Assembly: GCF_016807185.1 (NCBI RefSeq)
Contig: NZ_JAEVYN010000002.1
Coordinates: forward strand, 1,897,367-1,961,366
Reading direction: 5' to 3'
Length of the DNA: 64,000 nucleotides
Origin: Leptolyngbya sp. Cla-17
GTDB taxonomy: Bacteria > Cyanobacteriota > Cyanobacteriia > Leptolyngbyales > Leptolyngbyaceae
This document shows positions 37,624 to 47,085 of the stretch, in pieces. The position numbers were made by a program, and so were the translations under genes. A model generated the notes under the pieces. It saw only the letters and a program-made list of their open reading frames with translations, searched no databases and was not told the DNA's origin. Numbering within the stretch: position 1 is the stretch's first letter; each line of letters starts with the position of its first letter.

Positions 37624-37670
37624 AGCGATCGCTGACTAATTGATATCTTTATACAATTAGTGCGATCGCT
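37624..37670. repeat. HIP1-flanked hairpin
   Basis: AGCGATCGCT at 37624-37633 and GCGATCGCT ending at 37670 flank inner arms CTAATTG/CAATTAG, forming an interrupted 17-bp stem. It lies 85 bp upstream of the PEP-CTERM gene start and could be a regulatory or termination structure. Confidence 0.5.
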
Positions 37671-37725
37671 TAATATCACCTTCACATAAAGCATGTTTAA
37701 TCTGCTACCTACTTCCTACCCCACC

Positions 37726-38904
37726 CTACTGATCGCTCAACGTCTTCGTGATGTTTCTGGGTTTATCCACATTCAGTCCTCGTTGAACGGCGATATGATA
37801 GGCCAGCAGTTGCAGTGGAATCACGGAGAGTATAGGAAAAAGAGGATTGGCGATCGCTGGCAATATCAGCGCGTGATCCAACAAGCTGATGGTTTCGGGT
37901 GCGGCATCTTCCGTCAGTATGCCAATAATAGGTGAACCGTGAGATTTGACTTTACGTAGGTTGGCAATCATGGCAGCGTGAGTAGAGTCAGTAGGAGCGA
38001 TCGCAATGACGGGGATACGGGCATCTAGTAAGGCGATGGGTCCATGCATAAACTCACCAGCTCCATAGCCCTCTGCATGAATGTAAGTAGTTTCTTTTAG
38101 CTTTAATGCACCTTCCAAGGCGATCGCTCGATTAATTCCACGTCCCAAAACAATACAGTGCTGCTGATTGACCCATTCCTGGGCAATATTCTTAATTTGG
38201 ATTTCTAACTCCAGCACAGCCCGAATCTTTGCAGGTAACGCATATAGCTCGGCATGATGGATCTGAATTTTTTCATGTGCAATGGCTTGGCAAACAAGCG
38301 CGAGTTCTAGCGCGAGATAAAAGCAAACGATTAACTGATTCATAAACGTTTTCGTGGCAGCTACGCCAATCTCTGTGCCTGCCAAGGTGGGCAATGTCCA
38401 ATCCACCAATTTGCTTAAAGCACTAGCGGGTTGATTCGTAATACCCAACAGATGCGGCTGAAATGCAGGAGATTGAGCAGCTCGACGCTGTTTATCTAGG
38501 GCGATCGCGTTCAGTGTATCAGCCGTTTCGCCCGATTGTGTGATGCCAATCATGAGCGTGTTTGCACTCATAGGCAGAGGCGCTTCCTGAAACTCTGAGC
38601 CAGATCGAATACGCACAGGGATGCCTGCCAGTTGCTCAATCCAATACTGGGCAATCAATCCAGCATGATAGCTACTACCGCAGGCAAAGATATGAACTTC
38701 ATTCAGGTCACAAAGAAAAGCAGTGAGACTGGAAGAGTACGGAGTGTGGAGTGCAGAGTACGAGGTGGGTAGGTAGTGTTCTAGGCAGACTTGAACCGCT
38801 TGAGGCTGATCGTGAATCTCCTTCAGCATGTAATGAGGAAATCCACATAGATCGGCAGAATCAAGCTGATTGACTATATCAGCACCCGGTAGATTGGAGT
38901 TCAC
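37726..38904 (-). CDS. GlmS-type isomerase domain (SIS-SIS) without amidotransferase domain
   Basis: A 392-residue protein matching only the C-terminal isomerase half of glucosamine-6-phosphate synthase. It starts at the linker (PHYMLKEIHDQP) and has both SIS domains: FACGSSYHAGLIAQY, GITQSGETADT, ATKTFMNQL, then VLGRGINRAIALEGALKLKE and AEGYGAGEFMHGPIAL. The end NVDKPRNITKTLSDQ resembles GlmS (which ends in PRNLAKSVTVE). The N-terminal glutamine amidotransferase domain with its Cys1 is absent, and upstream sequence is the asparaginase gene. It could use free ammonia, act as an SIS sugar isomerase/deaminase, or be a truncated paralogue. An STRR array at 38735-38769 encodes a PTSYSALHTPYSS insert. 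The start codon is GTG 38904. Confidence 0.88.
   Translation of the reverse strand: MNSNLPGADIVNQLDSADLCGFPHYMLKEIHDQPQAVQVCLEHYLPTSYSALHTPYSSSLTAFLCDLNEVHIFACGSSYHAGLIAQYWIEQLAGIPVRIRSGSEFQEAPLPMSANTLMIGITQSGETADTLNAIALDKQRRAAQSPAFQPHLLGITNQPASALSKLVDWTLPTLAGTEIGVAATKTFMNQLIVCFYLALELALVCQAIAHEKIQIHHAELYALPAKIRAVLELEIQIKNIAQEWVNQQHCIVLGRGINRAIALEGALKLKETTYIHAEGYGAGEFMHGPIALLDARIPVIAIAPTDSTHAAMIANLRKVKSHGSPIIGILTEDAAPETISLLDHALILPAIANPLFPILSVIPLQLLAYHIAVQRGLNVDKPRNITKTLSDQ
38735..38769. repeat. Heptanucleotide short tandem repeat (STRR) inside a gene
   Basis: Five consecutive 7-mers, GAGTACG, GAGTGTG, GAGTGCA, GAGTACG and AGGTGGG, lie in the coding region of the GlmS-like gene. Cyanobacterial STRR elements have this form. 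On the coding strand they encode a Ser/Thr/Tyr/Pro-rich insert between the linker and the first SIS domain. Confidence 0.75.
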
Positions 38905-38968
38905 GTTAATAGCAGGGGAAGGATACCTCTAGTGTGCCTTAGGCGATCGCTTCTCCGAACCCTCCCAC

Positions 38969-39928
38969 CTAAATCATCGATAAGTCACCCGATACTTCTA
39001 GACGAGTAGCTGTGCCTGAACTCATAAACATTTCAGCCAGGTTTTCGGAGACAGAAGGACTAATCCAGCCCATTTGTCTGAGCAAGTGAACCGCAACGGC
39101 ATGTTTTGCTCGCTTTGCGCCATCCATCACCTTAATTGCTAGACCCATACCTTCACGGACGCGCCCAACGCATTGAATGCCCTCGGCCCCAGATTTGCTC
39201 ACCAGTTCGCCTTCTGTTAAGCGCATCAACTCCGTATCAAACTCGCCTTCTCCTGCAACGAGCATTGGATGATGCACCATGGCTCGAATAATACGTTCCA
39301 TGTCTAAACTGTCGCCAGAGGCAAGCCGAGCATACAAGGTTGCCATTTGCCCCATTTGCAAAAAGTAGGTTGGGGCACCACAGTCGTCACGGGCGGCAAT
39401 CAGTTCTTCTCCAGGCATACCCAGAATTTCTGCAAGCTTTTGCAAGATAAGCTGCTGGACAGGATGATTGGGTTGCAGGTAGCTATTTAGCGTCCAGTTT
39501 CGCTGTTGACAGACGGCAAGCATACCCGCATGTTTGCCAGAGCAGTTGTATTCTAATGGACTTTTCTTGCCCGCTGGAATGGGGCACTGCAATGCTGAGG
39601 GATCAACATCTGCCCGCCAAAGAATATTAAACGCTTGCCTAACTTGTTCTACAGTGCCTCGGTGAGAGCTACAGATAATCGCCAAATCGCGATCGCCCAA
39701 TCCATAGCGTTCTAAGGTGCCTGTTGTTGTTACTGCCAGCGCCTGAAATGGTTTTAACGCTGAACGAATAAAGGTTGCTGTTTCGGCACTACCAGCAACG
39801 GATAGAATGCGCCCGCGATCGTCGCTAACAACTGCTTGCACGCGATGTGTTGATTCAACAAGCCCCTCGCGCAAAAGTTGCACCGTTAGCTCTGTTGCTT
39901 GTGTCCGTCGTCCCCGTGGTGTAGTCAT
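38969..39928 (-). CDS. Asparaginase (PF06089 type)
   Basis: About 319 residues from ATG 39928. The family is the rhizobial/thermophilic asparaginase II type (PF06089), unrelated to E. coli AnsA/B. Conserved segments are VVSDDRGRILSVAGS, FIRSALKPFQALAV, CSSHRGT, YNCSGKHAGMLAVC, DDCGAPTYFL and SKSGAEGIQCVG, which include the catalytic Ser, Lys and Asp/Cys positions. Open sequence upstream of ATG 39928 overlaps the dnaK terminator, so the longer TTG start at 40042 is unlikely. It hydrolyses asparagine to aspartate and ammonia. Confidence 0.92.
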   Translation of the reverse strand: MTTPRGRRTQATELTVQLLREGLVESTHRVQAVVSDDRGRILSVAGSAETATFIRSALKPFQALAVTTTGTLERYGLGDRDLAIICSSHRGTVEQVRQAFNILWRADVDPSALQCPIPAGKKSPLEYNCSGKHAGMLAVCQQRNWTLNSYLQPNHPVQQLILQKLAEILGMPGEELIAARDDCGAPTYFLQMGQMATLYARLASGDSLDMERIIRAMVHHPMLVAGEGEFDTELMRLTEGELVSKSGAEGIQCVGRVREGMGLAIKVMDGAKRAKHAVAVHLLRQMGWISPSVSENLAEMFMSSGTATRLEVSGDLSMI

Positions 39929-40040
39929 GGGCACAACTCTATCATCAGACGGGGACAGCAATCCACTTTCTTTAGAGTTGAGAAGAGAAAAAACATTGCT
40001 ATTGACCGAATTTTTTAAGGAAAACAAATCAAAATCATTC

Positions 40041-40090
40041 AAAAAACAATCACAAGAGCTAATCAGTTTTGTCGATCAGCTCTTGTGATT
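40041..40090 (-). terminator. Rho-independent terminator of dnaK
   Basis: On the minus strand, a 17-bp stem with one mismatch (40074-40090 with 40048-40064) is followed by GTTTTTT (40041-40047). It lies about 45 bp after the dnaK stop. Confidence 0.93.
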
Positions 40091-40134
40091 GATAGCGCAA
40101 TAATGCACTCCAAATTCAACCCATTTGCAGTGTC

Positions 40135-42054
40135 TTATTTGCTTTCAGTGAAGTCAGCATCAATGACATCATCTTCAGAAGCACCACTAGAAGAACTAGA
40201 TCCTCCGGTGCCTGCGTCATCGGGAGTTCCTGCTCCAGAAGGCGCTGCCCCATCCGCTTGCTGATAAATGTTGCTACCAATGGTGTAAAGAGATTGCTGA
40301 AGTTCGGTCGTCAGAGTTTTGATGCGATCAAAATCTTCTTGGGCGATCGCCTCCCTCAGATCTTTGACCAACCCTTCAACCTTAGTTTTATCTTCAGCGG
40401 AAACCTTGTCTCCCAGTTCAGTGAGTTGCTTCTCTGCCTGATAAGACAAAGAGTCTGCCTGATTTTTCAGGTCGATTTTCTCGCGACGCTCTTTATCTGT
40501 CGTTGCGTTTTGCTCGGCTTCGCGCACCATCCGTTCCACATCGTCTTTAGGTAGCGTAGAAGCTCCCGTGATGCTGATGGATTGCTCTTTACCCGTGCCC
40601 TTGTCTTTGGCAGTAACTTGCAAAATGCCGTTGGCATCGATGTCAAAGATCACTTCAATCTGAGGCACACCCCGCGGAGCCGAAGGAATGCCATCTAAAC
40701 GGAAGGTGCCCAAGCTCTTGTTGTCATTGGACATTTCCCGTTCACCTTGCAAAACGTGAATTTCCACGTTGCTTTGACCATCCACCGCTGTTGAAAAGAC
40801 TTCAGACTTTTTGGTGGGGATAGTAGTGTTGCGGGGAATAATTTTGGTCATTACACCGCCCAAGGTTTCTACACCGAGGGACAGTGGGCTAACATCAAGC
40901 AGCAGAATATCTTTGACTTCTCCTGCCAACACACCTGCTTGAATGGCTGCGCCAACCGCAACAACTTCGTCAGGGTTAACGGTCTGGTTAGGTTCTTTAT
41001 CTAGAACGCGCTTGACTAGTTCTAAAATTGAGGGGATGCGAGTGGAACCGCCCACCATCACCACTTCATCAATGCTTTCTTTGCCCAATTTGGCATCCCG
41101 CAGGGAGTTTTCCACAGGAATCCGGCAGCGATCGATTAGGTCGGCACACAGTTCTTCAAATTTGCCGCGGGTCAGTGTGGTATCCAAATGTTTCGGACCA
41201 TCTTGAGTCGCAGTAATAAATGGCAAATTGATTTCTGCCTGAGTCACGCTGGATAGCTCAATCTTAGCTTTTTCAGCAGCTTCAGTCAGGCGTTGCAGGG
41301 CTTGTTTGTCTTTACGGAGGTCGATCCCTTCCGATTTGCGGAACTCTTCTGCCAAATAGTCCACGATCTTTTTGTCAAAGTCGTCGCCGCCTAAGTGCGT
41401 ATCACCAGAGGTTGCGAGCACTTCAAACACGCCATCGCCAACTTCCAAAATTGAGACGTCGAAGGTACCGCCGCCTAAGTCAAACACAAGGATAGTCTCG
41501 TTGCTCTTCCTATCTAAACCGTAAGCCAATGAAGCAGCGGTTGGTTCGTTGATAATCCGTAGGACTTCTAAACCAGCAATCTTTCCGGCATCTTTGGTTG
41601 CCTGACGCTGTGAGTCGTTGAAATAAGCAGGAACGGTGATTACCGCTTGGGTAACATCTGAACCTAAATATTTGCTGGCATCTTCTTTGAGCTTGCGGAG
41701 CACTTCGGCAGAAATTTGCTCAGGGGCGTACTGCTCACCTTTGGCAGAAGAATCAATCTTGACGTTGCCGTTTACGTTTAAAACTTTGTAGGAAACTTCG
41801 GTTAGCTCATTGGCAACTTCGTCAAACCGACGACCAATAAACCGCTTTACCGAATAGAAAGTATTTTCGGGGTTCATGACGGCTTGGCGCTTGGCAATTT
41901 GACCAACCAAGCGATCACCATTTTTTGCAAAAGCGACTACAGAAGGCGTGGTTCGGAAGCCTTCCGCGTTTGCAATGACAGTGGGCTTGCCACCTTCCAT
42001 CACAGCCACACACGAATTTGTTGTACCCAGGTCAATTCCGACGACTTTTGCCAT
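40135..42054 (-). CDS. dnaK: Molecular chaperone DnaK (Hsp70)
   Basis: A 639-residue Hsp70 of normal length. ATPase motifs are GIDLGTTNSCVAVM, the phosphate loop VFDLGGGTFDVSIL and VVMVGGSTRIPS; the linker is DVSPLSLGVETLGG, and the C-terminal tail ends EDDVIDADFTESK. That tail marks the major cyanobacterial DnaK (DnaK2 type). It folds cytoplasmic proteins with DnaJ and GrpE, neither of which is adjacent. I saw no CIRCE element upstream, so heat regulation may be through another route. The start is ATG 42054, and a strong terminator follows the gene. Confidence 0.97.
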   Translation of the reverse strand: MAKVVGIDLGTTNSCVAVMEGGKPTVIANAEGFRTTPSVVAFAKNGDRLVGQIAKRQAVMNPENTFYSVKRFIGRRFDEVANELTEVSYKVLNVNGNVKIDSSAKGEQYAPEQISAEVLRKLKEDASKYLGSDVTQAVITVPAYFNDSQRQATKDAGKIAGLEVLRIINEPTAASLAYGLDRKSNETILVFDLGGGTFDVSILEVGDGVFEVLATSGDTHLGGDDFDKKIVDYLAEEFRKSEGIDLRKDKQALQRLTEAAEKAKIELSSVTQAEINLPFITATQDGPKHLDTTLTRGKFEELCADLIDRCRIPVENSLRDAKLGKESIDEVVMVGGSTRIPSILELVKRVLDKEPNQTVNPDEVVAVGAAIQAGVLAGEVKDILLLDVSPLSLGVETLGGVMTKIIPRNTTIPTKKSEVFSTAVDGQSNVEIHVLQGEREMSNDNKSLGTFRLDGIPSAPRGVPQIEVIFDIDANGILQVTAKDKGTGKEQSISITGASTLPKDDVERMVREAEQNATTDKERREKIDLKNQADSLSYQAEKQLTELGDKVSAEDKTKVEGLVKDLREAIAQEDFDRIKTLTTELQQSLYTIGSNIYQQADGAAPSGAGTPDDAGTGGSSSSSGASEDDVIDADFTESK

Positions 42055-42283
42055 TGCTGCTTCGGCTCCATCAACTACTACGAGAGATCAAAAATATCTG
42101 AGGGGCTGTTCACCATTCACGACGATCAATCGTGAGACAGGCAGGAAATCATCGTTGTCAACCGATTTATTCCATAGCTCAGCGCTCCTCCCTACATAGT
42201 CGTCTCAATTGCGGTTTCTGATGAAGGAGTATTTACCGTACCTAGGTGGGCGGTTAGGTTAAGTGATCGGTTCAAGATGCCAT

Positions 42284-43894
42284 TTAAGTCGAGAACTCCG
42301 CCATTTTGGTTTCTAACACAGGCATCAGCTTGAGTCCAAATTCGCTTTCAAAACTGCTCTTTTTGGTTTCCAGGCTCCACAGTTCTAGAGCACATTTATC
42401 AGCGGGGTTGGCTGCTTGAAGATGAAGCTGCAGTTCGCGATTAGTCGGCGAAAACTTACAGGTGATTGTTTCAATGGCTCCAATCTGACGGCGATCGAGG
42501 GCAACCGCAAGCCGCAGTAGAGGACTTAGTTGATCGACGACTCTCCGATGCTGCTTGCTGATTAGGTTACGGTAGCTTTCGTGCTTTTTCTTGGGATTGT
42601 TTTTGCGGTGGTAGCGCGCTAAGTTTGCGATCGTTTCTATTTCCGTTTCGGTATAGCCCAAAAGCTCTCCATAGCGAATGAGGTAGTAGGAATGTTTGTG
42701 ATGGGCAGAGTGGCTGATGAAGTGCCCACAGTTATGCAAAATGGCGGCCGCCCACAACAGTTCTCGTTCTTCAATACTCCATTGATGCAGAACTCCTTGA
42801 GTTTGATCAAATAGGCTAAGAGCAAACTTTGCGACGCGTTCACTGTGATGCAAGTTCACCTGGTACTTGTGGGCTGTTTTAAGAATGCTGCGTTGGCGAA
42901 TGGAACTTTGATAGCGCAATCGATCTTCAATCAGCTCATGGGTCACCATCCAATCAACAATGACTCCTTCGCGCAGTGATCGCTGGCAAATAGTGATCGT
43001 TTCGATGTTGAACAGAGTCATGACCTCCTGCAAAATCAGCGCTCCTGCCAGAATGATCTCAGCGCGGCGATCGCTCATGCCCGGAAGCTGCGATCGCTCT
43101 GCAATATTCATACGCCGAAATCGATGGGTCATTTCCTGCAAATCAACCAGCGTAAAGCTGTAGCCGTGGAGTGGCGTTGGCACAATGCCCAAATGCTCCC
43201 GTGCATGTAACATTGCCAACGTTTCAATGGTGCCAGAAGTGCCAATCAACCGCGGCATTTCACCAGGTTGGAGATGAGTCTGCAATTCTTCCGTCGGACG
43301 CTCCAACATGCCGCGAATATAAGCTTGCAGCGCTTCAAATTCTTTAGAACTGATGGGATCGGTGAAAACATACTCGTTAGTCAATCGAACTGCGCCAATT
43401 TTGGTGCTGCTTAAGCTGCGGGGATCATGACCATCACCCAAAATCAGTTCTGTAGAGCCGCCGCCAATGTCTACCACAATGTGCGGCTTGTTGTTAAACT
43501 CAATGCCTGACAACACACCTAAATAAATGCGCCGCGCTTCTTCCGCTCCTGAAATCAGATTAATCCAAAGTCCTAATTCTGACTCCACGCGCTGTAAAAA
43601 CTCTTGTCCATTGGGAGCTTCGCGAACCGCACTGGTGGCAACTGCCAGGATCTGCTCTGAACCCAGGCTTTGAGAAATCTCCTGACAGCGTTTGAGCGAC
43701 TCTAAGGCTCGCTGCATAGCTTCCTCGGTTAGTCGTCCGGTTTGATGACACCGCTCACCTAGCCGAACCGTATCTTTTTCGCCAGCAATGATAGTAAACG
43801 CAGGCAATGCAGGCTGAATGCGAACAACTACCATATGAATGGAATTTGTCCCTACATCAATTGCCGTAAGAATGCGATCGTGTTCCAAAGTCAT
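42284..43894 (-). CDS. ppx: Ppx/GppA family exopolyphosphatase
   Basis: A 536-residue cytoplasmic phosphatase of the ASKHA fold that releases phosphate from polyphosphate (or acts on pppGpp). The N-terminal phosphate loop is AIDVGTNSIHMVV, and VVDIGGGSTELIL and LIGTSGTIETLA are the second and third conserved loops. The C-terminal HD-like region has HNCGHFISHSAHHKHSYY, as in Ppx proteins. Length fits a Ppx with HD domain. No ppk is adjacent. The spacer to dnaK holds no gene. Confidence 0.95.
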   Translation of the reverse strand: MTLEHDRILTAIDVGTNSIHMVVVRIQPALPAFTIIAGEKDTVRLGERCHQTGRLTEEAMQRALESLKRCQEISQSLGSEQILAVATSAVREAPNGQEFLQRVESELGLWINLISGAEEARRIYLGVLSGIEFNNKPHIVVDIGGGSTELILGDGHDPRSLSSTKIGAVRLTNEYVFTDPISSKEFEALQAYIRGMLERPTEELQTHLQPGEMPRLIGTSGTIETLAMLHAREHLGIVPTPLHGYSFTLVDLQEMTHRFRRMNIAERSQLPGMSDRRAEIILAGALILQEVMTLFNIETITICQRSLREGVIVDWMVTHELIEDRLRYQSSIRQRSILKTAHKYQVNLHHSERVAKFALSLFDQTQGVLHQWSIEERELLWAAAILHNCGHFISHSAHHKHSYYLIRYGELLGYTETEIETIANLARYHRKNNPKKKHESYRNLISKQHRRVVDQLSPLLRLAVALDRRQIGAIETITCKFSPTNRELQLHLQAANPADKCALELWSLETKKSSFESEFGLKLMPVLETKMAEFST

Positions 43895-44205
43895 TGAGTC
43901 TTGCTAAAGATCGGACTAACTGTATCTTTAGTTTCACTTGTTCGGTGAACCAATCAGAAAATTTTTGAAAAGAATTGCTCACCATCCATTACTTAATTCG
44001 ACATCTACTTAAAAAGTGTTGGCTTGTAAGTATGTTCGGAATCTCAGCAGAACCGTTGAGTCAAACAAGTGCAAGTACCAATGCTAAATCTACTCAGCGC
44101 TGTTCTTGCCGAGATTGAAAATGTCCGAGTGTAGATGAACAATCGCCTTGGCGTAAAAAGCCGATCAATTGTTAAGATATATGAACAAGCTATGACTGGT
44201 TCCTC
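43895..44205. other. 311-bp divergent spacer between ppx and a kinase gene
   Basis: No supported gene, hairpin or repeat. It must contain the promoters of ppx (minus strand) and the kinase at 44206 (plus strand). Confidence 0.5.
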
Positions 44206-45009
44206 ATGTTTTCTTCTCCAAGTGAAAGTTCTACTCCTTCCTTGTATCCTCCGATTCAGCCGGAGGGGAATGATTTTGATCAAGACTTGGTTCAAGCATT
44301 TCAAGAGAATCAAACTCTGCGGGAGCATATTTTGCAGCACGCCCAACTGATGCAGTTACTTACACATCAGCTTGCTACGCCGCTGACAGCATTAAACGGT
44401 GCAGTTCATTTGTTAGGTGAGCCATCCTTAGCACAGGAACAGCGTCAGGAATTTTTAGAGGTTATCCAGCAAAAACTCCAATCACTTACCCATCTGCTGC
44501 GTGACTTAATGGCGTTGCGTAATGTAGAGACTGGAAAGATAGCTACTCAGCCAACGAGCTTTTGTTTTCAAACTCTTGTCAAGGAGGTGATAGCAGAGTT
44601 GGCACCCTATCCAGTCATGTATCAATTTGAAGCTGGGTTGCCTCAGGTTTGGGGCGATCGCTGGCAGATTTCCCAAGTCCTGGTCAATTTTTTATCCAAC
44701 GCGATTAAGTATTCCCCTGCTGGGCAGGCGATTGACGTGGGCGCAGTGGTCAAGCAATCGGGCTGGGTAGAGATATGGGTGCAAGATTATGGTTTGGGCG
44801 TTCCTGAAGCGGATCAGCCTCATCTATTTAATCGGTTTTATCGAGTCAAGCACGGCGATCGCCAAAATATTGAGGGTACGGGTTTAGGATTGTCTTTGTG
44901 CAAGCTTCTAGTCGAGAATCAAGGTGGACAAATCGGTTTTGAATCCATTCATGGCGCAGGTAGCCGGTTTTACTTCACCTTGCCAATTACCCCACCTTTC
45001 ACCCGATAA
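44206..45009 (+). CDS. Soluble sensor histidine kinase
   Basis: A 267-residue kinase with no recognisable sensor domain: about 45 variable residues, then the His box LLTHQLATPLTALNGAVH, a coiled connection, the N box VNFLSNAIKYSP, G1 QDYGLGVPEAD, F box LFNRFYRV and G2 EGTGLGLSLCKLLV. The ATPase motifs are complete, so it should be active. It may receive input through a partner protein. No response regulator is adjacent. Confidence 0.92.
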   Translation: MFSSPSESSTPSLYPPIQPEGNDFDQDLVQAFQENQTLREHILQHAQLMQLLTHQLATPLTALNGAVHLLGEPSLAQEQRQEFLEVIQQKLQSLTHLLRDLMALRNVETGKIATQPTSFCFQTLVKEVIAELAPYPVMYQFEAGLPQVWGDRWQISQVLVNFLSNAIKYSPAGQAIDVGAVVKQSGWVEIWVQDYGLGVPEADQPHLFNRFYRVKHGDRQNIEGTGLGLSLCKLLVENQGGQIGFESIHGAGSRFYFTLPITPPFTR

Positions 45010-45322
45010 AATAGACTGTTATCGTGCCATCTACCCACATAAACCTGGATGAAAGGCGATCGCTCCTTCTTCGGGTTTGTATCATTTTTTGCGTAGTAGG
45101 CTTTAGCAAAACGCTCTCGCAGTGCTTTGTCTGCTTTATCAAACGCTTTATGTTTCACTTTGATATGGCTAAAAATAACAAGAGTTTATAAAGCTCAAGG
45201 GCGAATGCTGCTGCTTTTAAAAACAAGTGTTTTCATCAACAATGGGAACACTATCGTAGTAAAAGCTTTCAGCTTGACTCCCTTTGTCAAAAAAAGTCTT
45301 ACAGTAAACGGCAGGATTGTAC
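45010..45322. other. 313-bp spacer without a supported gene
   Basis: A 62-codon minus-strand frame with a GTG start (44970-45158) overlaps the kinase end and is not convincing. The right end holds the ribosome-binding site AGGA for the acetyltransferase gene. No repeat or terminator is obvious. Confidence 0.5.
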
Positions 45323-45964
45323 ATGCCCCAAAATCTCAACCGAACGGTAAACGGTGACTCACCTTCAGATCAACATCTGGACTTATGGCAGCAAATTACT
45401 GAAGATTGGATTGCCCACGGGCGAGATTGGACAAAACCTGGATTTCGAGCGATCGCTGTTCATCGCTTTGGAGTATGGCGGATGGGCCTATCGTCTAAGC
45501 TATTACGCGCTCCATTTAGTGTGCTGTACCGGATGCTATTTCGCAAAGTGCGAAACACCTATGGTATTGAACTGCCCTATACCACCAAGTTGGGTCGCCG
45601 CGTCATCATTGAGCATCAAAGCGCGATCGTCATTCATGGTTACTGTGAAATTGGCGATGATAGCATCATCCGCCAAGGTGTAACGTTGGGAAATCGCTAC
45701 TTAGAAAGACCACTGGATGCGCCTAAGCTAGGAGCACGAGTCAATGTCGGTGCAGGTGCAAAAATTTTTGGGTCAGTGACAATTGGCGATGATGCCAATA
45801 TTGGTGCTAATGCAGTGGTTCTAATCGATGTACCCGCTGGGGCAACGGCTGTGGGTATTCCTGCCAAGATTCTCAAGACAAAACTAACACTTGCTTCGGG
45901 GAATAACTTGCCAAACAATTTGACTGGACTCAGCGAAGATATTGAAGCAATGCAGACATTTTGA
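45323..45964 (+). CDS. Serine acetyltransferase-like hexapeptide-repeat protein
   Basis: About 213 residues from ATG 45323. The N-terminal helical segment (WQQITEDWIAHGRDWTKPGF) precedes a left-handed beta helix with hexapeptide repeats: VIHGYCEIGDDSIIRQGVTL, KLGARVNVGAGAKIFG, VTIGDDANIGANAVVL, and the terminal VGIPAKIL. It resembles CysE-type serine O-acetyltransferases, but its position next to a glycosyltransferase suggests acetylation of an exopolysaccharide or a sugar. The acceptor is not known. The ribosome-binding site is AGGA. Confidence 0.85.
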   Translation: MPQNLNRTVNGDSPSDQHLDLWQQITEDWIAHGRDWTKPGFRAIAVHRFGVWRMGLSSKLLRAPFSVLYRMLFRKVRNTYGIELPYTTKLGRRVIIEHQSAIVIHGYCEIGDDSIIRQGVTLGNRYLERPLDAPKLGARVNVGAGAKIFGSVTIGDDANIGANAVVLIDVPAGATAVGIPAKILKTKLTLASGNNLPNNLTGLSEDIEAMQTF

Positions 45965-46041
45965 TTTAATTTTCGTGCAGCTTCAATATTCATTTTTTGT
46001 GCATTTGTACACTGTTCCTTTAATTTTGTGGGTATAACGCT

Positions 46042-47055
46042 ATGTCTGCTGAACTTCAGATTGAAGATAAAAATCGTTTGCTGATTGTCACGGTCAATTA
46101 CCGGACAGGTTCACTGGTTGTTGATAGTTTGCGCTCTCTTCAAGAGGAAATTAAATCGGTGCCTGGGGCAAAAGTTGTCATCGTCGATAACAATTCGGGC
46201 GATGACTCGGTAGAAAAAATTAGCAACGCGATCGCGGCAGAAGGGTGGCAAGACTGGGCAACTCTTTTACCCTCCAAACTCAATGGTGGCTATGCTTATG
46301 GCAACAACTATGCCATTCGTCCTGCCCTTCAAACAGCCAACCCACCCGATTATTTCCTCCTGCTTAATCCCGATACGCAAGTGCGCCCTGGTGCCCTCAA
46401 AGCTCTAATAGATTTTATGGATCAGCATCCAGAAGTAGGAATTTCAGGCAGCAGCTTTGAAGAGGCTGATGGCAAACCTTGGCCTTATGCATTCCGTTTT
46501 CCTAGTATTTTTAGCGAGTTAGATTCAGCCCTTCGTCTTGGTGTTGTCTCTAAGCTGTTGTCTAAGTGGATTGTTGCTAAAGTCATGGACAATGAGGAGG
46601 AACAAATTGACTGGCTACCGGGTGCCAGCATGATGATCCGTCGGCAAGTGTTTGAATCGATTGGGCTGATGGATGAAGGATATTTTCTCTATTTCGAAGA
46701 AACTGACTTTTGCTTACAGGCGCGGCGTGCAGGTTGGACTGCTTGGTATGTTCCCCAAAGTAGAGTGATGCACATTTTAGGACAAAGTACAGGAGTGACT
46801 GCTACCAATCAGCCACCTAAGCGTCTCCCTCAATATTGGTTTGATTCTCGCCGCCGCTATTTTCTCAAAAACCATGGATGGTTCTATACTGCCCTTGTTG
46901 ATATTGCCTGGCTAAGTGGATTTAGCCTTTGGCGGGTGCGACGGATGCTACAACGAAAGCCAGATACTGATCCCCCTCAAATGTTGGCAGACACGTTTCG
47001 CAACAGCGTATTTTTAAAGCAAGGCATTCCCTGTCAAAAGCTTCCTAGTATTTAG
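46042..47055 (+). CDS. Glycosyltransferase family 2 (rhamnosyltransferase-like)
   Basis: A 337-residue GT-A enzyme. VTVNYRTGSLVVDSLRS and VIVDNNSGDDS form the nucleotide-sugar loop. LLLNPDTQVRPG holds the DxD-like metal site, followed by PGASMMIRRQVF, DEGYFLYFEETDFCLQARRAG and the C-terminal RRRYFLKNHG, all typical of GT2 enzymes that build polysaccharide side chains. It probably acts on exopolysaccharide, O-antigen or a related glycan at the membrane surface. It lies 77 bp after the acetyltransferase gene, perhaps in one unit. Confidence 0.92.
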   Translation: MSAELQIEDKNRLLIVTVNYRTGSLVVDSLRSLQEEIKSVPGAKVVIVDNNSGDDSVEKISNAIAAEGWQDWATLLPSKLNGGYAYGNNYAIRPALQTANPPDYFLLLNPDTQVRPGALKALIDFMDQHPEVGISGSSFEEADGKPWPYAFRFPSIFSELDSALRLGVVSKLLSKWIVAKVMDNEEEQIDWLPGASMMIRRQVFESIGLMDEGYFLYFEETDFCLQARRAGWTAWYVPQSRVMHILGQSTGVTATNQPPKRLPQYWFDSRRRYFLKNHGWFYTALVDIAWLSGFSLWRVRRMLQRKPDTDPPQMLADTFRNSVFLKQGIPCQKLPSI

Positions 47056-47085
47056 GAGAAATTCTAAATAATCCGAATAAACAGT

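Noticed and set aside
42055..42283. CIRCE heat-shock operator before dnaK
   Set aside because: The TTAGCACTC-N9-GAGTGCTAA pattern is not present.
44970..45158. 62-codon minus-strand frame
   Set aside because: It overlaps the kinase end, needs a GTG start without a clear ribosome-binding site, and has no family match.
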